From contig JAVHZZ010000005.1 of assembly GCA_036250195.1 (NCBI GenBank), positions 126,236,098 through 126,300,097 on the forward strand: 64,000 nt of DNA, in the 5' to 3' direction. Below the pieces are notes generated by a model. That model did no database searches. It was given only the letters and a program-made list of their open reading frames with translations, and was not told the DNA's origin. This DNA comes from Mixophyes australis (lineage: Eukaryota > Chordata > Amphibia > Anura > Limnodynastidae). The position numbers were made by a program, and so were the translations under genes. How positions within the stretch are numbered: position 1 is the first letter of the stretch; every line of letters begins with the position of its first letter. Below are positions 1 to 11,291 of the stretch, one piece after another.

Positions 1-955
1 CCTATTCCGGCACGCCCTTTCCCCTGGCTCTCTCACCCCTCTTCCAGCACCCTCTTCCCTCCTGGCTCTCACCCCTCTTCCAACACACTCCCTTCCCCTC
101 TGGCTCTCACACCACTTCCAGCACCACCTCCCCCCTGGCTCTCTCTCACCCCTCTTCCAGCAACCACTTTCTGCTTGGCTCTCACCCTCTTCCAGCACCC
201 ACTTCCCCCCTGGCTCTCTCACCCCTATTTCAGCACACCCTTCCCTCCTGGCTCTTACCCCTCTTCCAGCACCCCCTTCCCCCTGGCTCTCATCCCTCTT
301 CCAGCACCCCCTTCCCCCCTGGCTCTCATCCCTCTTCCAGCACCCCCTTCCCTCCTGGCTCTCACCCTCTTCCAGCACCCCCTTCCTCCCTGGTTCTCAC
401 ACTCTTCCTTTCCCCCTGACTCTCACCCTCTTCCAGCACCCCATTCCTCCATGGTTCTCACCCTCTTCCAGCACCCGCTCCCCCCCTGGCTCTCTCACCC
501 CTCTTCCAGCACCCCCTTCCTCCCTGGTTCTCACCCTCTTCCTACCCCCCTGGTTCTCACCCTCTTCCAGCACCCTCTTCCTCCATGGTTCTCACCCTCT
601 TCCAGCACCCGCTCCCCTCTGGCTCTCTCACCCCTCTTCCAGCACCCACTACCCCCCTGGCTCTCTCACCCCTCTTCCAGCACCCCCTTCCTCCATGGTT
701 CTCACCCTCTTCCAGCACCCGCTCCCCCCCTGGCTCTCTCACCCCTCTTCCAGCACCCCCTTCCTCCCTGGTTCTCACCCTCTTCCTTCCCCCCTGGCTC
801 TCACCCTCTTCCAGCACCCCCTTCCTCCATGGTTTTCACCCTCTTCCAGCACCCACTTCCCCCCTGGCTCTCTCACCCCTCTTCCAGCTCCCCCTTCCTC
901 CATGGTTCTCACCCTCTTCCAGCACCCGCTCCCCCCCTGACTCTGCCACACTGAT
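1..955. repeat. C-rich minisatellite, unit about 35-40 bp
   Basis: Imperfect tandem copies of a C/T-rich unit built around CTCTTCCAGCACCCCCTTCC followed by a CTGGCTCTCACC or ATGGTTCTCACC module. The copies vary in length by small indels. The array is cut by the left edge of the window. Long proline/serine/leucine-rich open frames occur here on both strands because the unit lacks stops, and I do not regard them as genes. Confidence 0.9.
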
Positions 956-989
956 GAAAACCCTGCCCCCCCACATGAAAATCATGGCA

Positions 990-1113
990 CCCCCGCGACT
1001 CCCGTGCAAAAATCCGCGCACCCCCCCTCCCGCGAAAATTGCGGCACCCCCCTCCAGCGAAAATCGTGGCACCCCCCTCCAACGAAAATCGCGGCACCCC
1101 CCCCTCCCCACAA
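990..1113. repeat. Second short minisatellite, unit about 35 bp
   Basis: About four copies of a unit containing GCGAAAATCGCGGCACC plus a run of C. It directly follows the first array but has a different motif, so it is a separate expansion. The following 120 bp (about 1114-1235) show nothing I recognise. Confidence 0.75.
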
Positions 1114-1235
1114 TCCCCTACCTAGTCAGAAAAGAAAAACTGTAAAAACTGTGTCTACATTGCAGGGCACAGTGCGCAAGATAAGGGGGAGGGAGCGGAG
1201 GAGCCCTCGTCCGTCACGCAGCAGAGGTGCAGGAA

Positions 1236-1316
1236 TCCAAGAAGTGTCGGCTGGCCCATCTAGCCATCGGCCCTTCTGCCATTTGCAAGAAATGCCAGAT
1301 GGCCAGTCCGGCCCTG
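1236..1316 (-). mobile_element. hAT-type transposon terminus (fragment)
   Basis: Read on the minus strand this stretch starts CAGGGCCGGACTGGCC and contains a short imperfect hairpin (CTGGCATTT ... AAATGGCAG). CAGGG-type ends are typical of hAT terminal inverted repeats. The fragment ends exactly where the PLE direct repeat begins at 1317. I see no matching second terminus nearby. Confidence 0.45.
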
Positions 1317-1471
1317 TATACATCTCTACGATAGGTTGCACCCCTTATGGTTAGATTGTCACAGGTTTTTTACCTGTTCTAAATTACCAAATTTTGGGTT
1401 GACGCGTTTCATTGGTGCAATAGGACAAAATCTTTTTCTCCTCTTTTGTATCCCCTATTCACATTTAAAAT
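1317..1471 (+). repeat. PLE terminal direct repeat, left copy (155 bp)
   Basis: Begins TATACATCTCTAC and ends CACATTTAAAAT. It matches 8357-8511 in length with only a handful of substitutions. PLEs are known to carry LTR-like direct repeats (pLTRs), and this pair delimits the element here. Confidence 0.85.
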
Positions 1472-1614
1472 TAGATTTGATTCAATTCAATTCTCTCCTA
1501 TCAGCACAGTGACACCTATCATAAAGGCTGGTGATATGAGCTAATTGTTTGCTAACAAAATTATATATTACCTAGTGGGATCATCTTAGGTTTTATTCTG
1601 ATCTTAAAACCATC

Positions 1615-2124
1615 ATGTCTTCCTTGAATATCTTAGAAGATTTAAGTCTGAGACAACAAAAATGGGGGACAAATGTGGACAGTATATTTTGTGAATCACA
1701 ATTAAGGGAATTTGGAATCCAACATTGGTCTGAGGACCTATTGGATTTAAAACATCTATTAATAAGAGAAACTAAGACTTTTTGGAACAAGATAACTTTT
1801 GAGAACTATATTAAACAAAAATTAGTTCCTAGGGGCCTCAGACCTAAAATATTCCCCTCATATGAATTAGCCAATGAAATATTAAGAGAGGAGTGGGAAC
1901 AAGTTCTTCTCAACTGCTCTCGAGATCTGATGAAAATTTTAATCAAACATAATCAAATCAAATTAGATCAATATACAGTAGAAATTGGCAAATTGGGTGA
2001 TAAACTGAAAGAGCATGAAAGCTTAGAGAAATGTCAGAACACATATGATAAATATAAAAAAGAAGTTAAAGAGATAAAACATATAATGAGAGATAAAAAA
2101 AAGGAAAAAATTTGCCAGAGATAA
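1615..2124 (+). pseudogene. PLE protein, N-terminal region (169 codons open)
   Basis: A lysine- and glutamate-rich, largely helical segment that precedes the RT core in the same orientation. It opens about 150 bp after the left direct repeat. I recognise it by position and by the style of frog PLE N-termini, not by a catalytic motif. The frame is lost at 2122, just before the duplicated block. It would be the amino-terminal part of the single long PLE polyprotein, and it is not functional alone. Confidence 0.6.
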
Positions 2125-2172
2125 GAACGATTTTGAACTGAATACTATCTTTAAATGGAGCCAATGGAGAGG

Positions 2173-2848
2173 GAGAGCAAAACCCAATAATTATCAATCA
2201 GGCATCTGAATTAGAAACATCTGAAGGGGAGACATCAGCAAGCCCGAATAGAAGGACATATTTAACATCCTCCAGTAGACCTTTTTTAGGAGGCAATTTA
2301 AGATCACACGAGCCAATAAAAGATACAAGAAAACGAGATAGGGGGGCAGAAACTTAAGAAAAAGAGAAATAAGAGATTGGGATGCAACTCCACAAGGCCC
2401 ATACAGGAAACAAAGTTAACAAAAGAGCAAGATGGATCTTTAAGGATTGTTAATTTATCTAATAAAATCCTAACATCAGCCCAGAGATCCATTTTATCTA
2501 GAGGCTTTGGGAGAGCAAAACCCAATAATTATCAATCAGGCATCTGAATTAGAAACATCTGAAGGGGAGACATCAGCAAGCCCGAATAGAAGGACATATT
2601 TAACATCCTCCAGTAGACCTTTTTTAGGAGGCAATTTAAGATCACACGAGCCAATAAAAGATACAAGAAAACGAGATGGGGGGGGCAGAAACTTAAGAAA
2701 AAGAAATAAGAGCTTGGGATGCAACTCCACAAGGCCCATGCAGGAAACAAAGTTTAACAGAAGAGCAAGATGGATCTTTAAGGATTGTTAATTTATCTAA
2801 TAAAATCCTAACATCAGCCCAGATAGCCATTTTATCTAGAGGCTTATC
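2173..2848. repeat. Tandem duplication, unit 338 bp, two copies
   Basis: The segment starting GAGAGCAAAACCCAATAATT at 2173 repeats at 2511 with very few changes, mostly 1-2 bp indels in a G-run and an A-rich stretch. It lies inside the PLE coding region and contributes to frame disruption. The high similarity suggests the duplication is younger than many point lesions in the element. Confidence 0.9.
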
Positions 2849-2999
2849 TTTCTCTCCAACATTATATATGAATCGTTTCATTGTAGAGAAAGATTTACAT
2901 CTTTTCGGTTGTAAACTACTCCTTAAAAAATTCTTTTAACAGAGACAAACTCATGATATAGACATAGATAATCCAGTAGTTTCTATATCATCTGAATAT

Positions 3000-4349
3000 C
3001 TTGATATACAAGATCAACATACGGTAAAATTGTTGGAAGAACTACAAAATGAATCAGAAAATCAGAGATGGGATTCTAATTATGATTCATTATTAAAGAA
3101 AAAATCTACATTTACTCCCAATCTATCCTTATGCCCTCAAGTCTCAGTTTTCATTGATCTTGTCTCCAAAGATCTGGATAGATTAATGGCTGGGAATCAG
3201 TATACTCCCAGCAATATTACACAAGAAGAAAGACGAGCTATTACTGAATTAGAGAATGGAAAGACATAGTAATCAAACCCTCCGATAAAGGAGGTAACAT
3301 TGTCCTCTGGCCCATTGAGGATTATAGATCAGAAGTTTATGAACAATTTAATGATGTTAGCTGTTACGAAAAGTTATCCACCAATTCTACTGATTATTTT
3401 CTCCGAACATATCAAAATCTTATCAAGGAGGCTTTTGATGAAGGAATAATTAATTAAACCAAATATGATTTTTTATGGGTCGAAAACCCCAAAGTAGCTA
3501 CTCTTTACGTACTTCCTAAAATTCATAAAAATGAAAGGAGACCACCAGACAGACCAATAGTCTCTGGTCAAGACAACCTGACAGAAAAAGCCAGTATATA
3601 TGTTGACACCTATTTGAGAGAATTTGTATTCTCCTTACCTTCATACTTACGTGATACTCTTGATGTACTAAGCAAAATACAGAACATCACGGTACACAAT
3701 GAGACCTGGCTCTGCACTTGTGACGTTGAAGCCTTATACATGAGCATTGAACATCTGCAAGGCTTGAAGGCTGTCAGACATTTTTTTGGAAACCAAAGTC
3801 AGAAATGATCATAATATCTTCATCCTACAATTGCTAGAATTCGTTCTAACGAATAATTTCTTCGTTTTTTATGACAAATTTTTTCTCCAATTGAGGGGTA
3901 CTGCTATGGGGATGACTTGTGCCCCGACCTACGCCAACCTCTACATGGGTTGGTGTGAAAGTGAGGAAGTGTTTACAATGGCAAACGAAGTATACACGTG
4001 ATATGTTGTTTTATGCCTAAGGTTTATCGACGACATATTCCTAATCTGGGAAGGAGACAGGGATGTTCTCGTTGAACTCCTTAGCCATCTTAATAATAAC
4101 CAGTTGAACCTCAGACTCACTTTTGACATCAATTCTGAGAAAGTGACATTCCTAGATTTAACAATTTTCATCACTGAACAAAAAGAACTATCTAGTGATA
4201 TGTTTAGAAAAACTACAGCGACAAATAGTATCCTTCATGCCTCTAGTTCACATCTCCCAGCCACTATCCGCAGTATCCCGAAAGGGGAATTTTTGTGAAC
4301 TAGACGGAACTGTGGAGACCTCAACATCTTTGACAAAAGAGCAGAAGAT
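3000..4349 (+). pseudogene. PLE reverse transcriptase, main part (broken)
   Basis: The conceptual translation shows IKPSDKGGNIVLWP near 3273, LPKIHKN and PPDRPIVSG near 3510-3570, GTAMGMTCAPTYANLYMG near 3898-3950, and RFIDDIFLIWEGD near 4020-4060. These are the ordered RT motifs of the PLE family, with FIDD as the metal-binding box. At least one in-frame TAA (about 3456) and several frame changes break it. The frame is cut at about 4349 by an inverted PLE segment, and the displaced continuation resumes at 5289. It lies within the 155-bp direct repeats. Confidence 0.85.
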
Positions 4350-5288
4350 GTTTAAATGGTCTGCTCGTCATCCCAATATATTTTAAATTGCAAGAACAGG
4401 AGATGCAGTAAATGACACCTTGAGTGTCACAATTGATGACTTTTTTAATATTATGAGTCATATTGAATTTATCTGTAAATTGCAGGTTTTTTTTAGTGTA
4501 TCTGCAGGCTTTACACTTGCTGCATGGGTAAAAGCCCAGCAGCGTCGTTTTGATAGTTTTTTGTTTCGAGCTATCTTGAAAAGGGCCATGTACAACAAGA
4601 TCGCGTAGATTTTTAGATCTACGCCAACAAGTGGAGATTCTTTCTCCTAAACTATCTTGAAGATCAGGATCTGATTGTAAAATATGTCCATGTTTCTGCA
4701 AAATTGATTCAATGATGCGATATTGGTTATTAAAGGTACTGATGAATCTGACACAAGCATTGTCAGATTTTGGTCGATGTTGTGGGAAGACAAGAGAATC
4801 TCTCGAGATATTTCTTGTCTTTTTATAGGCTTTTTTCACCAGATTATGACTATACCCTCTTTTGAGCAACCTATTGCGTAATTCTTCTGCTCTTTTGTCA
4901 AAGATGTTGAGGTCTCCACAATTGCGTCTAGTTCACAAAAATTCCCCTTTCGGGATACTGCGGATAGTTGCTGGGAGATGTGAACTAGAGGCATGAAGGA
5001 TACTATTTGTCGCTGTAGTTTTTCTAAACATATCACTAGATAGTTCTTTTTGTTCAGTGATGAAGATTGTTAAATTTAGGAATGTCACTTTCTCAGAACA
5101 TCCCTGTCTCCTTCCCAGACTAGGAATATGTTGTCGATAAACCTTAGGCATAAAACAACATATCGTGTGTATACTTCATTTGCCATTGTAAACACTACCT
5201 CACCTTCCCACCAACCCATGTAGAGGTTTGCGTAGGTCGGGGCACAAGTCGTCCCCATAGCAGTAACCCTCAATTGGAGAAAAAAATT
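4350..5288 (-). repeat. Inverted PLE segment inserted in the RT/linker region
   Basis: On the minus strand this block encodes the same PLE RT palm-to-linker and Cys-rich pre-endonuclease region that the plus strand encodes on either side. Its left part is the reverse complement of about 5289-5925. Its right part is the reverse complement of about 3880-4260 and carries its own deletion of about 70 bp. The plus frame resumes at 5289 with sequence equivalent to 4227, so about 120 bp is present twice. The internal deletion suggests the inverted piece came from another PLE copy, not from simple in-place inversion. Confidence 0.85.
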
Positions 5289-6203
5289 GTATCCTTCACA
5301 TCTCCCAGCAACTATCCGCAGTATCCCAAAAGGGGAATTTTTGCGAACTAGACGCAACTGTGGAGACCTCAACATCTTTGACAAAAGAGCAGAAGAATTA
5401 CGCATTAGGTTGCTCAAAAGAGGGTATAGTCATAATCTGGTGAAAATGGCCTATAAAGAGACAAGAAATATCACGAGAAATTCTCTTGTCTTCCAACAAC
5501 GTGGACCAAAATCTGACAATGCTTGTGTCAGATTCATCAGTACCTGTAATAACCAATGTCGCATCATTGAATCAATTTTGCAGAAACATGGACATATTTT
5601 ACAATCAGATCCTGATCTTCAAGATAGCTTAGGAGAAAGAATCTCCACTTGTTGGCGTAGATCTAAAAATCTACGCGACCTTGTTGTACATAGCCATTTT
5701 CAATATAGCTCGAAACAAAAAACTATCAAAACGATGCTGCTGGGCTTTTACCCATGCAGCAAGTGTAAAGTCTGCAGATACAATAAAAAAAAACAGCAAT
5801 TTACAGATAAATTCAATATGACTCATAATATTAAAAATGTCATCAATTGTGACACTCAAGGTGTCATTTACTGCCTCTCCTGTTCTTGCAATTTAAAATA
5901 TATTGGGATGACGAGCGACCATTTAACCATCGGCTCCTTGAACACATTGGCAATATCCGCAATGCAGTACATGACAATAACAAAATGAAAACATTGACAT
6001 CTGTAGCAAAACATTTTCTCAAGGTTCATGATAGCAATCCCAAATATCTATCTGCATTTGCAATGGAGAAAATTAAACTTGGGATAAGAGCAGGCGACAT
6101 TAAACAGATTCTACTCCAACAAGAAGCTAAAATGATTTTCCTGATGGGAACAATATACCCCGCAGGTTTAAATGATAATTATAATTACACTGTTTTTCTT
6201 TAA
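5289..6203 (+). pseudogene. PLE RT C-terminus, linker and GIY-YIG endonuclease
   Basis: The frame begins in the RT thumb/linker (RRNCGDLNIFDKRAEELR) and runs through a Cys-rich stretch (CSKCKVCRY, about 5755). It reaches a GIY-YIG-like core, seen as GVIYCLSCSCNLKYIGMTS near 5850-5920, and a tail with IGNIRNAVHDN and AKHFLKVHD. GIY-YIG nucleases nick DNA, and this domain is diagnostic of endonuclease-bearing PLEs. A frame change occurs at about 5925 between the two halves of the nuclease. The TAA after the terminal TVFL is at about 6201. Confidence 0.8.
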
Positions 6204-6479
6204 TTTATCCAAGTAACTGTTCTTAAATCCTTTACATGCTCCTTATGGAATTTAGATATTATATTATTTCACTTTATTTACCTCAGCACACTAAAGATTA
6301 GTTTCTTATTATTTTGACACCTAATTTGGAGTAATATTCCTGTATGTGGTTTTTCACATCCCGGTGTTATTCCCTTACATTATTTCTTACACTTTTTACC
6401 AATAAATTGGTAATCTTACCACTTCTTTTTGATATATACTTTTTCACTAGTTGAATATAAATTGATTTATACTTACCCA

Positions 6480-7670
6480 GTCACTATTGATCAATATTGA
6501 TCAGACACGTATTTTATTATACACTTTCATAATGAGGCTATTAGATACACAGCTCTTTGGATAAATCGTAGATATTTTCTTATAAATCTCTAAAATGATC
6601 ACCATTTACCTTAGATAAATTTGTTATCTGTTATTATATCAATACCTCCTTAACACGATGAGAAAATCAATATGTCTGCATATCTTTATATTTGGATATT
6701 TCCGAGTTGCCATGATGGATAAACAGGAACTTATTATGTCAGTGGTTTAATATGAATCCAGGTCCCTATGCATTGCATTATTAGTATATAAATCTTTATT
6801 CAATCTGACATATTGTTAGATGATTGTCAACAGTAAACTTACGATTTCAGATGTTCACTATATTCCGTCTTTAGATTACTATAGTAACACCCACGCTGCA
6901 ATTACCCAATAATGCAGACATCCAAATCTTTTTTTGTATTGGCTCAATCTGAATCTCATCACTTGTTGCTATGATTATACTCCTTAGGGATTGGAGATAG
7001 CGGATATGATTGTCTCTCCGTATTGGCCAGTATTTATGTCTATCTCCATGCTCTCTAGATGATATTTACCTAATCACTGTTTGTCAATATTGATTAGACA
7101 TGCATTTTGGTCTTTATTATAACACTTTCACAATGAGGCTATGAGATATATAGCCCGAAGGAGAAATCGTAGATAATCTATTTATAAATCTCTATAATGA
7201 TCGCTATTTATCTCAGATGAATATGTTATTTGGTATTATACCAATACCTCCCCAGCGTGATGAGAAACTCAATATGTCTACATACCTTTACATTTGGTTA
7301 TTTCCGAGGTGCCGTGATGGATAAATAGGAACTTATTATGTAAGTAATTTAATATGAACTCAGATTTTTATGCATTGCATCATTAGTATACTAATCTTTG
7401 TCAGATGATTATTTGCTAACAGCAAACTCACGAATTCCGATGGTCACTATATTCTGTCTTTAGGTTACTATAGTAACACTCACGGTGCAATTACCCAATA
7501 GGCAGTCTGGAGGAGGAGCTGCAGACATTAAAACTTTTTCGTATTGGCTCAATCATCTCATCAATTGTTGCTATGATTCTTAGAGATTGGAGACAGAAGA
7601 TACGATTATGTCTCTCCGCATTGGCTAGTATTTATGTCCGTCTCCACGCTCTCTTACTATTGGCCAATTA
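6480..7670. repeat. Tandem duplication in PLE 3' noncoding region, unit about 590 bp
   Basis: The segment from TCAATATTGATCAGACACG (about 6492) onward recurs from about 7085, with scattered substitutions and small indels. Shared landmarks include ACACTTTCA.AATGAGGCTAT, TTTCCGAG.TGCC.TGATGGATAAA and TACTATAGTAACAC. No open frame is convincing. It is more diverged than the 338-bp duplication in the same element. Confidence 0.8.
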
Positions 7671-7740
7671 ATCACTGGTACATCATAACAACCGCCCTCA
7701 TTGATAGTATTTAAGAACTGTCAGTAATTATTTCATTATG

Positions 7741-7786
7741 CCAAGACTAATTATACTCAGTGAAACGCGCTTCGGCGTCTCGCTGG
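7741..7786 (+). ncRNA. Hammerhead-ribozyme-like motif in PLE (degenerate)
   Basis: The stretch contains GAAA followed by ACGC-GCTTCG-GCGT-C, a 4-bp stem III with a 6-nt loop ending in a GUC-type cleavage triplet. It is preceded by a small ACT-C-AGT stem II and by CTAATTA where the core would be CTGANGA, which is two mismatches. A TATA-like TATTTAAG lies about 30 nt upstream (about 7710). Hammerheads are known in PLE terminal repeats. Core substitutions make activity doubtful. Confidence 0.4.
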
Positions 7787-8356
7787 ATGCTTCTGCTCAT
7801 TTGCCTATTTAGAAGGAGAAACTTTGCATGGACTGATAAGGTTTGCTCAATTATGCCCAGAGCTAGTGGAGCATTGGATATGTAGACAGCAATACACCTC
7901 CCATATGCAATTTTAGCCGCGGGCTACTCTGCTCTGCAGGGATTGTCTGGATTTTGTGTTGGTGCCCTAACCTAGGAGCTGCAATTATCTTTCGCAAACC
8001 AGATCCTCATTTATATATTTTTGATACATTGTAGGTGTTTTTTCTCCTTTCATTTCATACTAATTGAAACCTCCATGATATTTAATCTTGGATTCATTTA
8101 TAGGGAAGGCTGTCTCCCTACAAGGTATATTCCTTGAGACATCTCCCTTATTCTGTGCTGCTCCCACATTATATATTATTAAGGCAAGCAAGCATCCAGT
8201 TAGTTTTAATACATTTTATTTTTAATATGTCATATATCTCGCTGTTTTAATGTATTAATAAAAGTTATATTTTATTTGTATCCCACTACATCATCAACAA
8301 TGTTATAGTGAGCCTCAGTGCACCTAATCTTTTTCGTTTCTTTTTTCATTTTGTTA

Positions 8357-8511
8357 TATACATCTCTACAATAGGTTGCACCCCTTATGGTTAGATTGTC
8401 ACAGGTTTTTTACCTGTTCTAAATTACCAAATTTTGGGTTGATGCTCTTCATTGGTGCGATAGGACAAAACCTTTTTCTCCTCTTTTGTATACCCTATTC
8501 ACATTTAAAAT
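8357..8511 (+). repeat. PLE terminal direct repeat, right copy (155 bp)
   Basis: Matches 1317-1471 over the full 155 bp with a few substitutions, for example GACGCG versus GATGCT in the middle. It marks the right boundary of the PLE. The sequence after it belongs to a different element (env remnant). Confidence 0.85.
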
Positions 8512-9170
8512 GTGTAAGTACAAGTTACTTAAAGGTCCAAGGAACACCAGAGAGTGGTTTTCAATGATATTAGCAGGAGGTATATTGATTTTAAGTCATT
8601 TTCCTTTGTTGTGGGCTGTAGGTGCTTATCAGTCTACAAAAGAAAGCCAGGTCTGGAAAAACCAGACTCATGCCAATAGTAGTGTAGAGATTATTATACA
8701 TAATGAGAAAAATTCCAATATGAAAGTTCAACTCAAACGCATAAAGGAAAGAGCAACCCATGACTGCAGGTGTTTACCCCAATACAGAAATGTATTTGTG
8801 AGTATTGTGGACACCCACAAGGTGTATCAGATGGTGCCAGAGCCCCACAAACAAAGAGCCCAATGTTGCATCTTTTTCATTAATGACACAGATGACCCAG
8901 AGTAAATAATTGATGAACACTTAAAAGAAATAAGAGACATGAAATATACATTTTTAAAAGAGCACAATGGAGATGCTGATCTAGAAGAATGGTTTATATA
9001 GCTGATCCTGGACAATTTGTTCAAGGCTATAGGAGTATGAATATCAGATCTGATACATTTTGCATTTCAAGGACTGTTACTAATCCTTATTGTGTATATA
9101 CATAAAGTAATAAAACTGATGATGTGGCTTATCAACATGTGTATTAAAGCTAAGTGTTTCTCTTCCAAAA
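8512..9170 (+). pseudogene. Endogenous retroviral env remnant, mostly transmembrane subunit
   Basis: The frame shows a hydrophobic N-terminal stretch (signal or fusion type) and NQT and NSS glycosylation sequons near 8670. A QCCIFF.NDTDDPE segment near 8860 resembles the CC motif region of retrovirus D's env at about 35034 (KCCTY.TNNTDDP). A long hydrophobic anchor with basic flanks follows near 9040-9110. Stops interrupt it at 8903, about 9000 and about 9040. Most of the surface subunit appears missing. The left edge abuts the PLE direct repeat. This is a small, broken relic with no associated gag or pol in the window. Confidence 0.6.
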
Positions 9171-9454
9171 ATATTAAACCTACCACCCATTATCTGTCGT
9201 ACTTTACACCCTGCTAAAGAAATGCGCTTTGTGTGGAGCCCCAAGCACCACTTCCATTTGTGAACAATGCAGATGCCAAGAACCTCTTTCATGGAGTCTG
9301 CATGAATATTACTGATGATGGAACCTACCCAAATGAAGATATACAGCACAATGGACAATCCCTCCTATTGTGAAATAAGTGACATCTAACACTTGCCGAG
9401 TGCAGTGTGTATTTTCCCCTTCCCTTTCCTTTTTCCTTTCCCATGAAATCCATA

Positions 9455-9466
9455 GCTAGGGGGAGA
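9455..9466 (+). promoter_or_regulatory. Possible polypurine tract of the env-bearing ERV
   Basis: The purine run AGGGGGAGA lies about 300 bp downstream of the env remnant, where a polypurine tract would precede a 3' LTR. No clear LTR start (TG) follows at the expected spacing, so the call is weak. Confidence 0.25.
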
Positions 9467-11190
9467 TTCTATTTGGTACAGCCACTAGGCTTGAATGTAT
9501 AAAACTTTTAGGGAATTATATTGTGAAGTAGGGTCTACACAGGAGCCAAATAGGACTACAGGCAGGGTATAGTTTAGAGCTTCTAGATTAAAAGGTCAAT
9601 CAAAAGAAGGGAATGATAAGGTTTTTTAATATGAAATGTAGTGTACCTTTAAGAATGCTTCACATTTTAACATGCTCAGGGATATATGTATATATTTTAG
9701 GAATTGTAGGAAGTTTTGCTGAGGATGTTAGAAGCAGAAGTAAAGATGGCATCTGCAGAAGTAGCTGATTACAAATAACGTACTACCTTAAGGCTTCTTG
9801 GAAAATTGCACCATAACGCTAGAATAAGTACAACTGCAGGCTTGGCAGGAAACTGATCTTGTGATTCATCAACTGTTTTTGCACATCAACAAGTTCTTCA
9901 GAAGTACTATAAAAATGTGAACCTGGTATATATAAAACCGAGCAGATTCTATACAGAAAAGAAAGTGTTGTGTATATTCTGTTCTCCTACATTGGATTTG
10001 ACAATACTTATTAGCACAGAAACAGAGATGCAGAGAAAAACAACTTTGAAATACATAGCCTTGTGATATGTCATCACAAGGCTTCAAAAAATGGTGCAGT
10101 CATGCAGCAGTGCAGCCTTCATCTCCCAGAATTCCTTACTACTGGGAGAAGAGAAGTAAATTGGGAGCCAATAAAAGGGGGAGCGGTATTGAGCAGAGAG
10201 AGATAGAAAGTTAGGGAGCCAATGTCAGCCGGTAAGGAGAGACCAGCAGGGCAAGAAGGAGAAATCTTTAGTGCCAGCCCGACATTGGATTAAGTCAAAG
10301 AAACAGTGTCTGAAAACTGAGCATTGGAATGCTTTACAAGTGACTAGTTATTGCTGTGGACATTCAAAGCTAGTCCCTGGCCAGTGAGGGAGTCTTCTGG
10401 CCTGGATGAATTGTGAGTAAGCAGAGAGGATGGCAAACAAGTGGAGGTCTGGTCTAATAAAGGTCTGGTCTCCATGGTGATAGAAAAGCATGCTCACAGT
10501 TGAAGCCAATATATATTTATACAGCAAAGAGACTGAGCTATATGTGCAAATCCATACTGTTCAGAAGTTATACAGTTTGCTTTATTCAATTCCTAGAGGA
10601 CCATGATTATCTTCAGTTAATTAGTGTATTCCTTTTAGAGGACTGCTTAAGGCTACATTGAAATTATGTTACTTCTGCCAAGTCCATGTAACCCCGGGTT
10701 ACCAACCATGTGCACCAGCGGTACCCAATGTTTAACACTGCTATTGCATTTGTATTATACATTTGCATTATTTAGCTTGTGAATGAGACTGGTTGGTGTT
10801 ATAGAGGGTAAGGTATGAATTGTAGGTATGTACTGTATGTATATAGAGTATACTCTGGAAAAGGTAACCAGAATAGGACCTTTACAGCAGGGAAAGGTAC
10901 AGATGGGGTTAAGGATCTTGCTGTTACTTTGAGGAAGGATTTTATTCACAGGTGCATGATATGGGTGTGTTTGCTGTGGTGTATTTGCTGCAAATAAAAT
11001 GATTGTGTCGTCTGGTAGGCCGGCCTTCAGATGCTGATTAGCAGTTGGACGATAGCTAGGCCTAGTGGGTTTAACTAGTGTCAGGAAGCCATGCAACATG
11101 TCCTGATTGTGTTACAGAGTTGTTGTGACCAAAATAAAACAGTAACTACTTAAGAAGATTAAAGTCGTTCATTTGATAATTCCTACAAAG
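9467..11190. other. Unassigned, probably composite LTR-derived DNA
   Basis: No supported coding. A TATA-like TATATATAAAACC is at about 9928. A CTCCCAG...CTGGGAG inverted repeat is at about 10112, with CCAATAAAAGGGGG at about 10160. An AATAAA-rich stretch (about 10990, about 11132) leads into TACAAAGTGGTGTCACC at 11184-11200. That last part is probably the 3' end of an LTR of element A. Where the ERV-derived DNA stops and element A's LTR starts cannot be placed without a second copy. Confidence 0.4.
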
Positions 11191-11291
11191 TGGTGTCACC
11201 ATGATATCTGAAAGGACAGCCAAAACACAGCAGTCCACCAAGCCATCCAGACAACAAAGCTAAGTATGATAGTCAGAGTGCTTGTTTTACC

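Larger units (their letters stand above)
1317..8511 (+). mobile_element. Penelope-like retroelement (Neptune-like), rearranged and inactive
   Basis: The plus strand encodes, in order, an N-terminal region, a reverse transcriptase with an FIDD active-site box, and a GIY-YIG-type endonuclease module. This is the hallmark order of Penelope-like elements. The unit is bounded by 155-bp direct repeats. Coding is broken by stops and frameshifts, by a 338-bp tandem duplication near the 5' end and by an inverted segment in the RT/linker region. About 2 kb of noncoding 3' sequence contains a second tandem duplication and a hammerhead-like motif. The neighbours are a hAT end on the left and a retroviral env remnant on the right. 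Confidence 0.85.

Noticed and set aside
175..1145. Long Pro/Ser/Leu-rich open frames on both strands
   Set aside because: They follow the minisatellite unit, overlap each other in several frames and show no domain. They are stop-free repeats, not genes.
1395..1445. Antisense hammerhead in the PLE direct repeat (GAAACGCGTC on the minus strand)
   Set aside because: Only the GAAACGCGTC part is present. No CTGANGA core or stem I is seen, and the right repeat copy lacks it.
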